Assembly: GCA_902492235.1 (NCBI GenBank) | Contig: CABUKS010000003.1 | Location: forward strand, 1-64,000 | Direction of reading: 5' to 3' | Origin: an uncultured Collinsella sp. | GTDB lineage: Bacteria > Actinomycetota > Coriobacteriia > Coriobacteriales > Coriobacteriaceae | Length of the DNA: 64,000 nucleotides | In this document: positions 62,727-64,000 of the stretch, one piece after another | How the letters are laid out: the number at the start of each line of letters is the position of its first letter | Position numbering within the stretch: position 1 is the stretch's first letter | Program-made: the position numbers and the translations under genes | Notes under the pieces: model-generated | What the model was told of the DNA's origin: nothing | The model's input: only the letters and a program-made list of their open reading frames with translations | The model's database searches: none

Positions 62727-63068
62727 TTGGCAGTCAAGATTCGCCTTGCTCGTCACGGCGCTAAGAAGCGTCCGTACTACCGTGTCGTCGTCGCCGATTC
62801 CCGCGCCCCGCGTGACGGTCGTATCATCGAGGAGGTTGGCCGCTACAACCCGATGACCGCCCCCAAGACCATCAACCTCGACCTCGAGAAGATCGCCGAC
62901 TGGCAGTCCAAGGGCGCTCAGCTCACCGACGCCGTTGCCGCTCTGGTCAAGGCCGCCAACGAGGGCGAGAAGACCGAGACCGTCGTCAAGAAGTCCAAGA
63001 AGCAGCTCGCCAAAGAGGCCGAGGCCGCTAAGGCTGCCGCTGAGGCCGCTGAGGGCGCCGAGGAGTAA
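62727..63068 (+). CDS. rpsP: 30S ribosomal protein S16
   Basis: 113 aa. TTG at 62727 with GGAGGAG upstream gives the standard start MAVKIRLARHGAKKRPYYRVVVAD. Conserved core RDGRIIEEVGRYNP. C-terminal Lys/Ala/Glu-rich extension of ~35 residues. First gene of a translation operon. Confidence 0.96.
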   Translation: MAVKIRLARHGAKKRPYYRVVVADSRAPRDGRIIEEVGRYNPMTAPKTINLDLEKIADWQSKGAQLTDAVAALVKAANEGEKTETVVKKSKKQLAKEAEAAKAAAEAAEGAEE

Positions 63069-63071
63069 ATC

Positions 63072-63356
63072 GTGCCTGAGGTTGACGCTGCACAGCTCGA
63101 GGGTGAGGCAATGCTCTCAGATCGCATCGCCGATCTCGTCGAATATCTCGTTGTTCAGATCGTCGACGACCCGGATTCCGTGAGCCTTGAGGTCATCGAT
63201 GGTGACGACGCCTCTACAATTGAGGTTTCGGTCGCCGAGGATGACGTCGCTAAGGTCATCGGCCGTCGTGGCCGTACCATCAAGGCCATTCGCACGCTCG
63301 CCCGTGCACTGGCCGCTCGCCTCGACACTGCTGTCGAGGTAGAGGTTCTGGGCTAG
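63072..63356 (+). CDS. khpA: KH-domain RNA-binding protein KhpA
   Basis: 94 aa. GTG at 63072 after GAGGAG; ATG 63111, preceded by GAGGGTGAG, would give an 81-aa form closer to the usual length. KH motif VIGRRGRTIKAIRT (GxxG loop). Binds RNA, and as KhpA-KhpB influences small RNAs and cell division in Gram-positive bacteria. The position rpsP-khpA-rimM-trmD is classical. Confidence 0.93.
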   Translation: MPEVDAAQLEGEAMLSDRIADLVEYLVVQIVDDPDSVSLEVIDGDDASTIEVSVAEDDVAKVIGRRGRTIKAIRTLARALAARLDTAVEVEVLG

Positions 63357-63360
63357 GACC

Positions 63361-63882
63361 TTGAGGTCCCAGTACAAAAACATCGCCCGTGTGGTCAAGC
63401 CGCACGGAAGGAAGGGGGAGGTCCTCGCGCAGCCGCTGCGGGGGCTTCCTTCTGTATTAGAGCCGGGTATGCGGGTCGCTCTGACGCCGCCGGCGCTCAA
63501 GCGCGACCGCTTTTGCACGGTCGTGTCCGTCACCGATACGGGCGATGGCGATCTGGTCTCGTTTGAGGGGATTGACGACTTGACAGCCGCCGAGGGCATC
63601 ACGGGATGCTACGTGCTGGCAAATCGTGACGACTTTGAGCTCGATTCGCTCGACGCTGCCTATACCGATCTGATGGGTCGCGAGGTGGTCGACGAGCGCT
63701 TCGGTTTACTCGGCACGATCGTCGAGATCATGTCGACGCCCGCTAACGATGTTTGGGTTGTCGAGGGCGATCGGTACGGCGAGGTACTGATTCCCGTGAT
63801 CGAGCAGGTCGTGCTCGATCTTCCCGACACAGGAACAATTTCCGTCCACGTTATGGACGGCCTGATCGATATGGACAAGTAG
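63361..63882 (+). CDS. rimM: 16S rRNA processing factor RimM
   Basis: 173 aa. TTG at 63361 after TAGGA. N-terminal barrel IARVVKPHGRKGEVLAQPL and PRC-barrel segment YTDLMGREVVDE, GTIVEIMSTPANDVWVVEG. Helps mature the 30S head near S19. Confidence 0.93.
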   Translation: MRSQYKNIARVVKPHGRKGEVLAQPLRGLPSVLEPGMRVALTPPALKRDRFCTVVSVTDTGDGDLVSFEGIDDLTAAEGITGCYVLANRDDFELDSLDAAYTDLMGREVVDERFGLLGTIVEIMSTPANDVWVVEGDRYGEVLIPVIEQVVLDLPDTGTISVHVMDGLIDMDK

Positions 63883-63892
63883 GGAGGACAAC

Positions 63893-64000
63893 ATGCTGAT
63901 TGAGACCCTTTCGGTCTTTCCCGAGATGTTTGAGCCCGTCATGTCCACATCGATTTTGGGCCGCGCCCGCAAGGCCGGCCTTTTTGATTTTAAGGCGTAT
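63893..64000 (+). CDS. trmD: tRNA (guanine-N1)-methyltransferase, 3' part outside window
   Basis: ATG at 63893 after AGGGAGG. The first 36 residues, MLIETLSVFPEMFEPVM followed by STSILGRARKAG, match the TrmD N-terminus; the rest lies beyond the right edge. Makes m1G37 in tRNA. Confidence 0.93.
   Translation, partial: MLIETLSVFPEMFEPVMSTSILGRARKAGLFDFKAY

Overview
The window looks like chromosomal DNA of a Collinsella-type gut bacterium (Coriobacteriia, Actinomycetota). The basis is a GC-rich, strongly biased core, frequent TTG starts preceded by good Shine-Dalgarno sites, large secreted proteins made of ChW repeats ('clostridial hydrophobic with conserved W'), an rfbC-rfbD fusion and an aroE-aroK fusion. 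The genus is inferred from gene content; no search was run.

1-15.5 kb: five consecutive plus-strand genes for very large secreted ChW-repeat proteins (the first is cut by the left edge). Each joins a ChW-repeat scaffold to a different effector domain: C39-like cysteine peptidase, NlpC/P60, GH25 lysozyme plus an NlpC/P60- or CHAP-like domain, YkuD L,D-transpeptidase, and a domain with the motif set of GT80-type sialyltransferases. The first, second and fourth share one collinear scaffold and differ mainly in the C-terminal domain. GC-rich repeat blocks sit inside AT-richer genes, and two sets of long exact duplications point to recent recombination between repeats.

15.5-32.3 kb: a surface-polysaccharide locus. 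A run of AT-rich genes (GT8, GT2, Wzx-like flippase, Dpm-like GT2 with DUF2304, GT2, DUF2142, double GT4) is followed by GC-rich dTDP-rhamnose genes rfbA, rfbB and rfbCD. These are interrupted by a two-gene DUF4869-like/ATPase module. A minus-strand membrane glycosyltransferase and a plus-strand Wzm/Wzt-type ABC exporter follow. The wall-active ChW proteins and the glycan locus are adjacent, which suggests (inference) that the glycan is related to the ligand or substrate of the ChW proteins.

32.4-41.4 kb: tRNA-Arg(UCU), then a minus-strand aromatic operon read aroF-tyrA-aroB-aroA-aroC-pheA-aroEK-aroQ. It covers DAHP to chorismate and the Phe and Tyr branches. A terminator-like hairpin lies just before aroF and two REP-like palindromes lie within the operon. 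A divergent tRNA-Arg(CCG) with a near-consensus promoter sits beyond it.

41.4-57.1 kb: a CtpE-like P-type ATPase, a zinc-ribbon membrane protein, a cyclophilin and a TPR membrane protein. Then comes the rod-shape/elongasome operon mreB-mreC-mreD-mrdA-rodA, a DUF697-like protein, and the radical SAM/DUF2344 pair.

57.1-64 kb: housekeeping translation and ribosome-assembly genes rplU-rpmA-obgE-nadD-yqeK-rsfS, a minus-strand dinB, and rpsP-khpA-rimM-trmD (trmD is cut by the right edge). No gene-free stretch exceeds about 300 bases apart from RNA genes and their signals. I saw no IS element, prophage or CRISPR array.
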